Part shown: positions 1 through 6,394 of the stretch, piece by piece
Layout of the letters: every line of letters starts with the position of its first letter
How positions within the stretch are numbered: position 1 is the stretch's first letter
Source: Clostridia bacterium
GTDB lineage: Bacteria > Bacillota > Clostridia > Oscillospirales > Acutalibacteraceae
Assembly: GCA_024404125.1 (NCBI GenBank)
Contig: JAKSQL010000031.1
Location: 1-9,538, forward strand
Length of the DNA stretch: 9,538 nt
Direction of reading: 5' to 3'
Translations under genes and position numbers: made by a program
Notes under the pieces: model-generated
Databases searched by the model: none
Told to the model about the DNA's origin: nothing
The model's input: the letters and a program-made list of their open reading frames with translations, nothing else

Positions 1-346
1 GTCCCGCGCCGTAGAAAATATTATCACCGAGTACCATAGCACAACTATCACCGTTAATAAACTCCTCGCCGATTAGAAATGCTTGAGCAAGACCGTCCGG
101 CGACGGCTGAACTGCATAAGAAAGATTTATACCGAAATTAGAGCCGTCACCCAAAAGGCGCTCAAAATTCGACAAATCGGTAGGAGTGGATATGATAAGA
201 ATATCCCTTATACCCGCAAGCATAAGCATTGAAAGCGGATAATATATCATCGGTTTATCGTAAACCGGAAGTAACTGCTTTGAGGTTACCATAGTAAGCG
301 GATAAAGACGTGTTCCGCTTCCGCCTGCAAGAATAATACCTTTCAT
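1..346 (-). CDS. rfbA: Glucose-1-phosphate thymidylyltransferase, N-terminal part (runs off left edge)
   Basis: This enzyme (RfbA/RmlA) joins glucose-1-phosphate and dTTP to give dTDP-glucose and pyrophosphate, the first step of dTDP-L-rhamnose synthesis for cell-surface polysaccharide. It acts in the cytoplasm. The window holds the first 115 codons of a protein normally near 290 residues; the rest lies beyond position 1. Seen directly: the nucleotidyltransferase loop [11 protein letters not shown] (residues 6-16), [16 protein letters not shown] (22-37) with the conserved Lys, the [11 protein letters not shown] segment (80-90) that contacts the base and sugar, and VLGDNIFYG (105-113) whose Asp108 is the usual metal ligand. 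The ATG at 344-346 has a GAGAGG ribosome-binding site at 355-360, 8 nt upstream. It starts 14 nt after the cyclophilin stop codon and so is probably co-transcribed with it. The short RfbA (not the longer RmlA-like fusion) is the likely form, but the C-terminus is not visible. Confidence 0.95.
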   Translation of the reverse strand, partial: MKGIILAGGSGTRLYPLTMVTSKQLLPVYDKPMIYYPLSMLMLAGIRDILIISTPTDLSNFERLLGDGSNFGINLSYAVQPSPDGLAQAFLIGEEFINGDSCAMVLGDNIFYGAG

Positions 347-360
347 ATAAAAGACCTCTC

Positions 361-954
361 TTAACCTATAATTTCAATACTGTTTATTATAACGTCGTTT
401 ACGGGTTTATCGGCAGCGCCTACTTTTACGTTTGCAATACTGTCGACCGTGTCCATACCCTCATACACCTGACCGAACACGGTGTGACGGAAATCAAGCC
501 ACGGTGTACCGCCCATACTTTCGTATGCCTTTACGGTGTCCTCCGGAAAACTGTCAGGCATGGAGCGCATTTGCTCTAACATATTCTGCGGCACTTCTTT
601 TGCCTGAACAATAAAAAACTGACTGCCGTTGGTATTAGGTCCTGCATTTGCCATACATAAAGCTCCGCGGAGATTATGGAGTTCTGCAAAGAATTCGTCC
701 TCAAAATTTTCTCCCCATATACTCTCGCCGCCGCAACCTGTACCCGTAGGGTCACCGCCTTGTATCATAAAGTCGTTTATTACCCTATGGAATATAAGAC
801 CGTTATAGTAGCCGTTTTTTGAATGGGTGACAAAATTTTCAACTGCTTTTTTTGCATAGTCTTTAAAGAGTTTTATCTTTATATCGCCCATATTTGTATG
901 CATTATCGCCGTTAAATCGTTTTCGTTTGGTAACTGTGTTTGAAATAAAGCCAT
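361..954 (-). CDS. Cyclophilin-type peptidyl-prolyl cis-trans isomerase
   Basis: A 197-residue cyclophilin that catalyses cis-trans isomerisation of Xaa-Pro bonds during protein folding. There is no signal peptide or lipobox, so it is probably cytoplasmic. The active-site set is complete: FHRVI with Arg57 (55-59), [10 protein letters not shown] with Gln65 (64-73), [14 protein letters not shown] (101-114), the Trp152 of [11 protein letters not shown] that in human CypA binds cyclosporin, and His157. An insertion of about 30 residues (119-149, rich in Met, Glu and Pro) between the SQFFI strand and the WLD segment makes it longer than the roughly 165-residue core; such insertions are known in clostridial members. 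Start choice: the ATG at 954 has AGAGGA at 961-966, 6 nt upstream. An in-frame TTG at 975 extends the frame by seven codons, but the predicted transcript begins near 974, so it cannot be used. It has its own promoter just after uvrC and is followed closely by rfbA. Confidence 0.96.
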   Translation of the reverse strand: MALFQTQLPNENDLTAIMHTNMGDIKIKLFKDYAKKAVENFVTHSKNGYYNGLIFHRVINDFMIQGGDPTGTGCGGESIWGENFEDEFFAELHNLRGALCMANAGPNTNGSQFFIVQAKEVPQNMLEQMRSMPDSFPEDTVKAYESMGGTPWLDFRHTVFGQVYEGMDTVDSIANVKVGAADKPVNDVIINSIEIIG

Positions 955-960
955 ATTTTT

Positions 961-966
961 TCCTCT
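961..966 (-). promoter_or_regulatory. Ribosome-binding site that sets the cyclophilin start
   Basis: On the minus strand this reads AGAGGA, 6 nt before the ATG at 952-954. It favours this ATG over the in-frame TTG at 973-975, which has no such site and lies at or before the predicted transcription start. Confidence 0.75.
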
Positions 967-980
967 GCCTTTCAAGGTGT

Positions 981-1009
981 ATTATACCAAATTATGATAA
1001 ATTTGGCAA
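981..1009 (-). promoter_or_regulatory. Sigma-A-type promoter for the cyclophilin gene
   Basis: On the minus strand there is TTGCCA (1004-1009), a 17-bp spacer and a perfect TATAAT (981-986). Transcription should begin near 974, leaving a leader of about 20 nt before the ATG at 954. The promoter starts 8 bp after the uvrC stop codon, so the cyclophilin and rfbA can be expressed apart from uvrC. A 7-bp inverted repeat (CCAAATT/AATTTGG, 987-1006) fills the spacer and overlaps the -35 box. Confidence 0.8.
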
Positions 1010-1016
1010 TCATTAT

Positions 1017-2840
1017 TTAATGATAGTATGAGTATACGTTTTGCGCCGCTTTTTTGTTTACGCCCTTTACCGAAGAAAGTTCCGTTACGTTTGCATTTTT
1101 TATCGCTTTCATACTCTTAAAATGTTTAAGAAGCGCCGCCGCGGTGGCATTACCCACGCCCTCTATATCGGTAAGTTCGCAGTTAAGCATTTTTTTAGTT
1201 CTGCGACTGCGGTGGTAGGTTATGGCAAAGCGGTGCACCTCGTCCTGAATTTCGGTAATAAGTGTATATGCCCTGCGGTTTGCCTTTATTGAAATATTGC
1301 CGCCGCTGTCCGCTATCGCGCGGGTACGGTGTTTTGAGTCCTTTACCATACCGTAAAGCGCAACGTCTATTTTATGATTTTTGAGTATCGGTTTTACGGC
1401 GTTTATCTGACCTATGCCGCCATCAAGCAAAATAAGGTCGGGCAGGGTTGAAAATCCGCTGTCTTCACCCTTTTCGTATTCTGTAAATCGGCGGTCAAGC
1501 ACCTCCGCCATGGAGCGGTAATCGTCCTGACCTGAAAAAGTCTTTATCATAAACTTTCTGTAATCGGATTTATAGGGCTTACCGTCCTTAAAAACAATTC
1601 TTGCGGCTACGTTTTCTTCACCTGCGGTATTTGAAATATCGTATGCTTCGATATAACGCGGTACGGTATTAAGACCCAAAAGCACCGCAAGTTCGTTAAG
1701 CGCCGCGGTATCTTTGCCCGTATGCTTTTGCTTTTGAGCAAGATTATCCGATGCATTGTTACGGCACATTTCAACTGTTTTTTTCTGCTCGCCCAATTTA
1801 GGCAGTAAAATTTTAACCGCTCTTTTTGATTTTTCACTTAAAAACCGCTCGATAAGTTCTTTGTTTTCAGTTTCGCCGTCAAGCAAAATCCTCGGCGGAA
1901 TATCCTGCTTCTCATAATAATACTGTTGTAAAAACTCGCCGTAAAGTGCTTTACGGTCGGATATGCCGTCAACAAAAAAATGCTTTTTATCAACTAACAT
2001 TTTATGCCTGAATACAAAAACACTTACACATGCGCTTTCTCCCATAAATGCGCTTGCAAATACGTCCTGCGAAGCATAGGTACACATAACCACCTTTTGC
2101 TTATCGGAAAGTTTTTTAATCGCGTTTATTCTGTCGCGCAGTTTTGCGGCATATTCAAAGTCAAGATTATCGGAAGCGGTCTGCATTTTTTTATTAAGCA
2201 TCTCTACGGTATCGGTGTTGTTACCCTTTACTATAAAGTCTTTTGCGCTTAAGACGGTATCAATATAGTCGCTGTAAGGTATGTTTGCTTTACACGGTGC
2301 ATCGCAAAGTCCTATATGATAGTTAAGACAGGGTTTTGTTGGTTTATCAAAACTGCGGTTGCAATCGGGCAGTTTGAAAATTTTGCGCACCTGCTCTACG
2401 GTATCCTTTACAACGTAGGAAGAATAATAAGGTCCTATATACTCACCCTTATCGGTAACGGTATTCGCGGTAGTGATTTTTTTCCACTTTTCATCGGTGA
2501 TTTTAATATAATGATAACCCTTATCGTCCTTAAGAAGTATGTTGTATTTCGGCTGATGCTGCTTTATAAGCGAGTTTTCAAGCATAAGCGCCTCAAATTC
2601 ACTGTCGCAGATAATATACTCAAAATCGTCTACGTTTGCCACCATCTGACGCACCTTTTCTGCATGCTGATTCCCCGCCCCGAAATACTGTGTGACGCGG
2701 TTTTTAAGCGCCTTTGCCTTACCGATGTATATTATATCTCCCGAACTGTTTTTCATTATATAAACCCCCGCTTCAAGCGGTAAAAGGTTTGCTTTCTTTT
2801 TAAGTTTTGAGAGTTTGTTTTGGTCTGCATAAGGATTCAT
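1017..2840 (-). CDS. uvrC: UvrABC excision nuclease subunit C
   Basis: UvrC makes both incisions around a DNA lesion after UvrA/UvrB have located it. The 607-residue length is normal for the family. Domains in order: GIY-YIG nuclease (about 20-105) for the 3' cut, with GVY (Tyr27), YIGKAK (Tyr38), Arg48 and the metal-binding Glu88; four cysteines Cys160, Cys171, Cys179 and Cys183, spaced like those that hold the [4Fe-4S] cluster in E. coli UvrC; a UVR segment for UvrB contact (about 208-243); the RNase H-like nuclease for the 5' cut with its triad Asp401 (AYDISN), Asp473 (LLDGG) and His536 (DEVHRF); and a C-terminal double helix-hairpin-helix DNA-binding region (about 555-605, IEGVGNATA and VKGVNKKAA). 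Every catalytic residue I can place is present. The ATG at 2838-2840 follows AGAGGTGAT at a good distance. It is divergent from the lipoprotein gene; I see no strong promoter for it in the 68-bp gap. Confidence 0.98.
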   Translation of the reverse strand: MNPYADQNKLSKLKKKANLLPLEAGVYIMKNSSGDIIYIGKAKALKNRVTQYFGAGNQHAEKVRQMVANVDDFEYIICDSEFEALMLENSLIKQHQPKYNILLKDDKGYHYIKITDEKWKKITTANTVTDKGEYIGPYYSSYVVKDTVEQVRKIFKLPDCNRSFDKPTKPCLNYHIGLCDAPCKANIPYSDYIDTVLSAKDFIVKGNNTDTVEMLNKKMQTASDNLDFEYAAKLRDRINAIKKLSDKQKVVMCTYASQDVFASAFMGESACVSVFVFRHKMLVDKKHFFVDGISDRKALYGEFLQQYYYEKQDIPPRILLDGETENKELIERFLSEKSKRAVKILLPKLGEQKKTVEMCRNNASDNLAQKQKHTGKDTAALNELAVLLGLNTVPRYIEAYDISNTAGEENVAARIVFKDGKPYKSDYRKFMIKTFSGQDDYRSMAEVLDRRFTEYEKGEDSGFSTLPDLILLDGGIGQINAVKPILKNHKIDVALYGMVKDSKHRTRAIADSGGNISIKANRRAYTLITEIQDEVHRFAITYHRSRRTKKMLNCELTDIEGVGNATAAALLKHFKSMKAIKNANVTELSSVKGVNKKAAQNVYSYYH

Positions 2841-2851
2841 TTTATCACCTC

Positions 2852-2880
2852 TTGTAATCAGACGAATTTTATGGTAAAAT
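2852..2880 (+). promoter_or_regulatory. Promoter for the small lipoprotein gene
   Basis: TTGTAA (2852-2857), a 17-bp spacer and TAAAAT (2875-2880), with TG one base before the -10 as in extended -10 promoters. Transcription would begin near 2887. The ribosome-binding site AAAGGA is at 2896-2901, 7 nt before the ATG at 2909. The promoter lies between the divergent starts of uvrC and the lipoprotein gene. Confidence 0.7.
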
Positions 2881-2908
2881 ACAAATATAAAATTTAAAGG
2901 ATTTTGTT

Positions 2909-3259
2909 ATGAAAAGAATTGCGATAGCGATAATGCTTTTGATGTGTTCCGCCTTATTTTGCAGTTGCGGTGTTACCGCTCAAAACGTAAACAAACCCGA
3001 AAAGGACGTTTCGATTATTATTCCCGATAATGATAACGGTAATGTTAACGGATATAAGACCGAAAGCACGGTTTTGGATAACAGCAGTGCCGAAAAGACG
3101 GTAAGCGGGGTTTATTACGCGAACTCTTCAAGCCGCAAGTTTCACACGTCCGATTGCAGGTATGCGAAAACCATAAACGAAAACAATCTTGTTATTGTAA
3201 GTGACCGCCAAAAACTTATTGATGACGGATATGTTCCCGCAAAATGTTGCAACCCTTAA
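2909..3259 (+). CDS. Small putative lipoprotein with C-terminal Ada-like Cys/His domain
   Basis: A 116-residue protein of unknown role. Residues 1-20 form a lipoprotein-type signal (Lys-Arg, then a hydrophobic run) ending in LFCSC, with Cys20 the likely lipidated residue; Phe at -3 makes the lipobox slightly unusual, and Cys18 is a less likely alternative. A polar, Asn/Asp/Ser-rich linker spans about 21-65. Residues 67-116 resemble the small domain found at the ends of some thermonuclease-like and competence-related proteins, usually written as YxAxxxSxxFHxxxCxxxK...GYxPCxxCxP and thought to bind zinc. Here His79 and Cys83 are present and the end reads GYVPAKCCNP, so the first Cys of the usual CxxC is Ala111 and the ligand candidates are Cys113/Cys114. 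The function is not known; I infer an exported, membrane-tethered protein, possibly matured by the lgt product of this window. It has its own promoter and shares a terminator with the convergent RHH gene. Confidence 0.8.
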   Translation: MKRIAIAIMLLMCSALFCSCGVTAQNVNKPEKDVSIIIPDNDNGNVNGYKTESTVLDNSSAEKTVSGVYYANSSSRKFHTSDCRYAKTINENNLVIVSDRQKLIDDGYVPAKCCNP

Positions 3260-3293
3260 ATATTTTAATTCATATACGTTATAAAAGCAAGAA

Positions 3294-3329
3294 AAACCCG
3301 CAGAGAGTAATTATGCTCTCTGCGGGTTT
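3294..3329. terminator. Bidirectional intrinsic terminator between convergent genes
   Basis: A perfect 14-bp inverted repeat (3294-3307 and 3316-3329, core CCCGCAGAGAG/CTCTCTGCGGG) with an 8-nt loop. The outer A:T pairs give a U run on each strand, followed by TTTATTTAA on the plus strand and by TTCTTGC on the minus strand. It lies 34 bp after the lipoprotein stop and 3 bp after the stop of the RHH gene, so it can end both transcripts. Confidence 0.92.
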
Positions 3330-3332
3330 GAT

Positions 3333-3521
3333 TTATTTAACTACACAGTTTTTAATCGAAAAGTCAAGTAATACGTTGATAAGCTCATTCCTTGACCTGC
3401 CGGTGCGCTTTGCAAGTTCATCAAGTGAATTAACGGTACCGTTTTTTATTCTTATTGAAAAGGTTTTATAACCGTCCTCACCTTTTACGTTTTTCGGTCT
3501 GATAACAAGTTTTTCCTGCAT
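3333..3521 (-). CDS. Small ribbon-helix-helix (CopG/Arc-type) protein
   Basis: A 62-residue protein that looks like a ribbon-helix-helix DNA-binding protein, a fold that works as a dimer with paired beta strands in the major groove. Seen: a short basic N-terminal arm (1-17, ending EDGY), a likely beta strand KTFSIRI (19-25), helix A about 29-39 (VNSLDELAKRT), the turn GRSRNEL (41-47) typical of the family, and helix B about 44-57. No enzymatic domain or toxin partner is next to it, so it is more likely a small regulator than an antitoxin, but its target is unknown. Start choice: the ATG at 3519-3521 has GAGGTG at 3531-3536, 9 nt upstream. The frame stays open to an ATG at 3554, which lacks a ribosome-binding site. 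It sits between rpsT (same strand, upstream) and the convergent lipoprotein gene. Confidence 0.8.
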   Translation of the reverse strand: MQEKLVIRPKNVKGEDGYKTFSIRIKNGTVNSLDELAKRTGRSRNELINVLLDFSIKNCVVK

Positions 3522-3530
3522 ACTAACATT

Positions 3531-3536
3531 CACCTC
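3531..3536 (-). promoter_or_regulatory. Ribosome-binding site that sets the RHH start
   Basis: On the minus strand this reads GAGGTG, 9 nt before the ATG at 3519-3521. The upstream in-frame ATG at 3552-3554 is preceded only by T/A-rich sequence, so the shorter 62-residue product is preferred. Confidence 0.65.
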
Positions 3537-3607
3537 ACCGATAATGTAACCCATAAAGTGTTAAAAAAGTATATCCTTTTTTATAACATAAGGTTTTGTA
3601 AGAAAGT

Positions 3608-3635
3608 GCGCCACACGGCTTTTGCTATGCGGCGC
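3608..3635 (-). terminator. rpsT: Probable rpsT terminator hairpin
   Basis: As minus-strand RNA this folds as GCGCC-GCAUAGC, loop AAAA, GCCGUGU-GGCGC. Twelve positions pair with two G-U wobbles and one A-C mismatch. On the plus strand the same bases give two mismatches, which points to the minus strand. It begins 33 nt past the rpsT stop. The following sequence (ACTTTCTTAC) is only moderately T-rich, so termination may be incomplete and the RHH gene could receive read-through. Confidence 0.6.
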
Positions 3636-3668
3636 TTATTATTCTTTGCAAAAAATAACAGTAACAAA

Positions 3669-3929
3669 TTACTTGTTTGAGTTAAGTTTATTCATAAGAG
3701 CGGATTTCTTTCTTGCCGCATTATTCTTATGGAGAATACCCTTATTTACGGCTTTATCTATCTTTGTAACCGCAACCTTTACGGTATCCGCAGCTTCAGG
3801 CGCCTTAGCGTCTATCGCAACGTCGGCCTTTTTGATAGCGGTACGCAAATCCGAACGGCAGGCCTTGTTACGCTCTGCGTTTGCGGTGCTTACCTTAACG
3901 CGTTTCTTTGCAGATTTAATATTAGGCAT
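3669..3929 (-). CDS. rpsT: 30S ribosomal protein S20
   Basis: S20 is a primary-binding protein of the 30S subunit; it contacts 16S rRNA helices near the bottom of the subunit. The 86-residue product starts MPNIKSAKKRV, the family's hallmark N-terminus, and is Lys/Ala/Asn-rich and almost wholly helical, ending in HKNNAARKKSALMNKL (76-86 region). Start choice: the ATG at 3927-3929 is preceded by a perfect AGGAGGTG (3935-3942) 5 nt away. The frame stays open for nine more codons to a non-ATG upstream, but those would include the ribosome-binding site itself. It is monocistronic in appearance, with its own promoter (3967-3995) and a hairpin after the gene. Confidence 0.98.
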   Translation of the reverse strand: MPNIKSAKKRVKVSTANAERNKACRSDLRTAIKKADVAIDAKAPEAADTVKVAVTKIDKAVNKGILHKNNAARKKSALMNKLNSNK

Positions 3930-3966
3930 ATTGACACCTCCTGAATCATTTATCACAGTAACACAT

Positions 3967-3995
3967 ATAATATCACATAAAATTTAAAATTGCAA
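3967..3995 (-). promoter_or_regulatory. rpsT: Promoter for rpsT
   Basis: On the minus strand: TTGCAA (3990-3995), a 17-bp spacer and TATTAT (3967-3972). The predicted start is near 3960, giving a leader of about 30 nt that holds the AGGAGGTG site. There is no obvious terminator between the end of the preceding operon (4004) and this promoter, so read-through into rpsT is possible. Confidence 0.75.
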
Positions 3996-4003
3996 GATAT
4001 TTT

Positions 4004-4681
4004 TTATTTTTCCTTGATTTTAATTGAACGTATTATTTTAAAAACCATAATTACGATAATTGCGGCAAAGACCGCCATAAGTGCGGCAATACCGATAAAT
4101 ATAAAATTACTGTTTTTTCTTTCGGTGGATAAAATCACAAAAGTATCGAAAATATCTTCTGCGAGCAGACTTTTGCTTTCGCCCTGACTGTAAAACGAAA
4201 GTTGATATATTTTACTGTTTTTAACCGTTATGTATTGGGTTGAAACATAGTTGCCGCCGCTATCCTTAAGCGTTTCGGTGATAACGATATACTTTACTCC
4301 GTTTTTCTTTACCGTTTCACAGTTTTTCGCATCGGTAAGTTTATCCGCTATGCTTAAAATTTGGGTATCTTTTAAAGACGATATATCTACCGCCGTTTTT
4401 GAAAATTCACTTTCGTACGAGCAAAGACGCGCCTGCACTCCGCTTTTATCAAGTGCAAAGAACATAAGATTTTCTTTCTCAAAAAAATCTTTTGCATCTT
4501 TGTAATCAATACCTAAAATTTTCGCGGCATCTTTCATACCGTCCGGCGAATAGGCAACGGTAAATCCCGCGGGGAACGAAATTTCATACTCTTTTTCTTT
4601 TGCCGAAACCGTAAACGGAATCAAAAGCATAAAGATAAGCGCGAATATAAATAACGTTGCTTTCCTTTTCAAACTTTTCAC
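4004..4681 (-). CDS. Uncharacterised extracytoplasmic protein with signal peptide and C-terminal membrane anchor
   Basis: A 225-residue protein I do not recognise. It has a signal peptide (basic KSLKRK, hydrophobic 9-24, likely cleavage after VSA at 25-27), an exported domain of about 165 residues, one membrane helix (about 193-216) and a basic cytoplasmic tail (RSIKIKEK). This predicts a type I topology with the domain outside the cell. The domain starts EYEISFPAGF and ends YITVKNSKIYQLSFYSQGE followed by AEDIFDTFVI. That order (edge strand, middle strands, 'YxxVxxxxxYxLxF', then a helix and 'F..I') is reminiscent of the PsbP/DcrB-type fold, but this is only an impression. The start is a GTG at 4679-4681 inside a 4-nt GTGA overlap with the folD stop, with only a weak AAGG 4 nt upstream, so its translation probably depends on folD. 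It is the last gene of the ymfF-ymfH-lgt-folD operon. Confidence 0.8.
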   Translation of the reverse strand: MKSLKRKATLFIFALIFMLLIPFTVSAKEKEYEISFPAGFTVAYSPDGMKDAAKILGIDYKDAKDFFEKENLMFFALDKSGVQARLCSYESEFSKTAVDISSLKDTQILSIADKLTDAKNCETVKKNGVKYIVITETLKDSGGNYVSTQYITVKNSKIYQLSFYSQGESKSLLAEDIFDTFVILSTERKNSNFIFIGIAALMAVFAAIIVIMVFKIIRSIKIKEK

Positions 4682-5517
4682 TCAACCTTATTTTGTTTTT
4701 TGGCGGCGGTAAGGGTGTTTTTCATAAGCATTGCTATGGTCATAGGCCCTACGCCTCCTGGTACGGGGGTTATAAACGATGCCTTTTTGCTGACACTTTC
4801 AAAATCAACGTCACCGCAAAGTTTACCGTCAATACGGTTCATACCTACGTCTATTACCACGGCACCGTCTTTAACCATATCTTCTGTAACGAATTTTGCC
4901 TTACCTACCGCGGCTACAAGTATATCCGCATTTCTTGTTATATCGGCTAAATTTTCGGTCTTTGAATGGCACACCGTAACCGTACCGTTAGAATGAAGAA
5001 GCAACATAGCCATAGGTTTACCCACTATATTAGACCTGCCTATAACTACGCATCTTTTGCCCGTAACGTCAATATTATAGTGCTTTAACATTTCCATTAT
5101 ACCCGCAGGTGTGCAGGGCAGGAAATCGTAATCGCCTATCATAATTTTACCTACGTTAACGGGGTGAAACGCATCAACATCTTTTTCGGGTGAAATTGCG
5201 TTTATAACAGTTTTTTCGTCAAGATGCTTTGGTAACGGTAACTGACAAAGTATGCCGTTTACCTTACTGTCGTTATTTAAGGTTTCAACCAAAGCAAGCA
5301 ACTCTTGCTCGGTAGTATCTTCTGGCAGTATGTATTCGTAGGAATTTATGCCTATTGCCTCGCACGCCTTTTTCTTATTGGCAACGTAAATTTTCGAGGC
5401 GGGATTTTCACCCACGAGTATTACCGCAAGACCTACACTTAAATTTTTCTCTTTGATTTCATCTGCCACACGTCCTTTAACAAGAGTCGATACGGCTTTA
5501 CCGTCAATCAGCGTCAC
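4678..5517 (-). CDS. folD: Bifunctional methylenetetrahydrofolate dehydrogenase / methenyltetrahydrofolate cyclohydrolase
   Basis: FolD oxidises 5,10-methylene-THF to 5,10-methenyl-THF with NAD(P)+ and hydrolyses that to 10-formyl-THF, supplying one-carbon units for purine synthesis and initiator tRNA formylation in the cytoplasm. The 279-residue length is typical. Key motifs: ASKIYVANKKKAC (40-52), with Tyr44 and the catalytic Lys48 matching E. coli Tyr50 and Lys54; GILCQLPLP (88-96); EKDVDAFHP (111-119) with Asp115 (the family usually has DVDGFHP, so Ala116 is a small variation); PCTPAGI (134-140); the dinucleotide-binding VVIGRSNIVGKP (157-168); and the signature PVPGGVGPMT (251-260). The start is a GTG at 5515-5517 with AAGGAGG (5527-5533) 9 nt upstream. 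It overlaps the end of lgt by 14 nt and its own stop overlaps the next gene by 4 nt, so it is translated as part of a coupled operon. Confidence 0.97.
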   Translation of the reverse strand: MTLIDGKAVSTLVKGRVADEIKEKNLSVGLAVILVGENPASKIYVANKKKACEAIGINSYEYILPEDTTEQELLALVETLNNDSKVNGILCQLPLPKHLDEKTVINAISPEKDVDAFHPVNVGKIMIGDYDFLPCTPAGIMEMLKHYNIDVTGKRCVVIGRSNIVGKPMAMLLLHSNGTVTVCHSKTENLADITRNADILVAAVGKAKFVTEDMVKDGAVVIDVGMNRIDGKLCGDVDFESVSKKASFITPVPGGVGPMTIAMLMKNTLTAAKKQNKVE

Positions 5518-6394
5518 TTTGCTCTTCCTCCTTATTATCGGTATCGAACATTTTATCGTACTCGCCTTTGTTTTCCGATTTTAATCTGTTTAAAATTATC
5601 ACAAGCGTAACAGCGCAAGCAACAAAGAAAATTCCCGATACAAGCACCGAAACCTTTATTCTGCCTATCATAAGACTATCGGTTCTAAGGCACTCTATTA
5701 TACCTCTGCCAAATCCGTACCATACTCCGTAAAGCAGAGCAATTTCGCCTTTGAATTTACGGTTTTTGGAGAAGTGATTTAAAATAAAGAATCCCGCTAT
5801 GCACCAAACGGACTCATATAAGAAGCACGGGTGAACGAGTCCCTCGCCCATTTCGTAAACGGTGCGTTCACTCGTCATACCCCAAAAACTGCTGCCGGTA
5901 AGAGAGCCGTATGCTTCCTGATTTATAAAATTGCCCCATCTGCCTATTCCCTGCGCGAGCAAAAAGCCGACCGCGGCAATATCGTACATATCAAGTACGC
6001 TTACTTTTCTTATGTAACACATTGCGGTACCGAAAGCAAGAGCGCCTATCACTCCGCCGTAAATCGCTATTCCCGCAAATCCCGAACTCGTACCGAAACC
6101 GAAAAACTCTTTAATGCCTGACACCGAGCCGTTAGGGTCGAACAAAACATAGTAAGTTCTCGCGCAAAGTATTGCAAGAGGGGTAGTGACAAGTATTACG
6201 TCAAGCATACGGTCAATGTTTACATCGTATCGCTTTGCGGCTTTGTAGGCATAAATAACCGCAAGCAAAAAGCCGACCGCGATTATTATGCCGTACCAAT
6301 AAATATCCCAACCGTTTTTGCCTATCGGCAGGGTAAATGCAATCGGATTTAATCTAAGGTGTATTCCGAAAATAGTAACGTTATATGCGTTCAT
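5504..6394 (-). CDS. lgt: Prolipoprotein diacylglyceryl transferase
   Basis: Lgt moves the diacylglyceryl group of phosphatidylglycerol onto the lipobox Cys of prolipoproteins, the first step of lipoprotein maturation, in the cytoplasmic membrane. The 296-residue product has the expected seven-helix pattern, with helices near 32-50, 63-82, 107-127, 133-150, 190-208, 217-234 and 247-268, and an acidic, poorly ordered tail (274-296). Catalytic features seen: GRWGNFINQEAYG (151-163) with Arg152 and Asn155, matching E. coli Arg143 and Asn146; HPCFLYES (188-195); and YGFGRGIIECLRTD (226-239) with Arg230, matching Arg239. The motif written HGGLIG in E. coli reads YGGVIG here (112-117), replacing the His by Tyr112. 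The ATG at 6392-6394 forms a TAATG overlap with the ymfH stop and has AGGAGGA (6401-6407) 6 nt upstream. The small lipoprotein at 2909 is one likely client. Confidence 0.97.
   Translation of the reverse strand: MNAYNVTIFGIHLRLNPIAFTLPIGKNGWDIYWYGIIIAVGFLLAVIYAYKAAKRYDVNIDRMLDVILVTTPLAILCARTYYVLFDPNGSVSGIKEFFGFGTSSGFAGIAIYGGVIGALAFGTAMCYIRKVSVLDMYDIAAVGFLLAQGIGRWGNFINQEAYGSLTGSSFWGMTSERTVYEMGEGLVHPCFLYESVWCIAGFFILNHFSKNRKFKGEIALLYGVWYGFGRGIIECLRTDSLMIGRIKVSVLVSGIFFVACAVTLVIILNRLKSENKGEYDKMFDTDNKEEEQSDAD

Noticed and set aside
955..975. Seven-codon N-terminal extension of the cyclophilin from a TTG at 975
   Set aside because: The predicted transcription start is near 974 and the ribosome-binding site lies between this TTG and the ATG at 954.
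2316..2783. 155-codon open frame on the plus strand
   Set aside because: Antisense within uvrC, whose own frame carries all catalytic motifs; the product is a low-complexity hydrophobic/aromatic mix with no domain.
2841..2908. A uvrC promoter on the minus strand
   Set aside because: TAAAAT at 2866-2871 could be a -10, but no acceptable -35 lies 16-18 bp upstream, so I do not report it as a feature.
3930..3956. Nine-codon N-terminal extension of S20
   Set aside because: It would translate through the perfect AGGAGGTG ribosome-binding site; S20 proteins start MPNIKSA.
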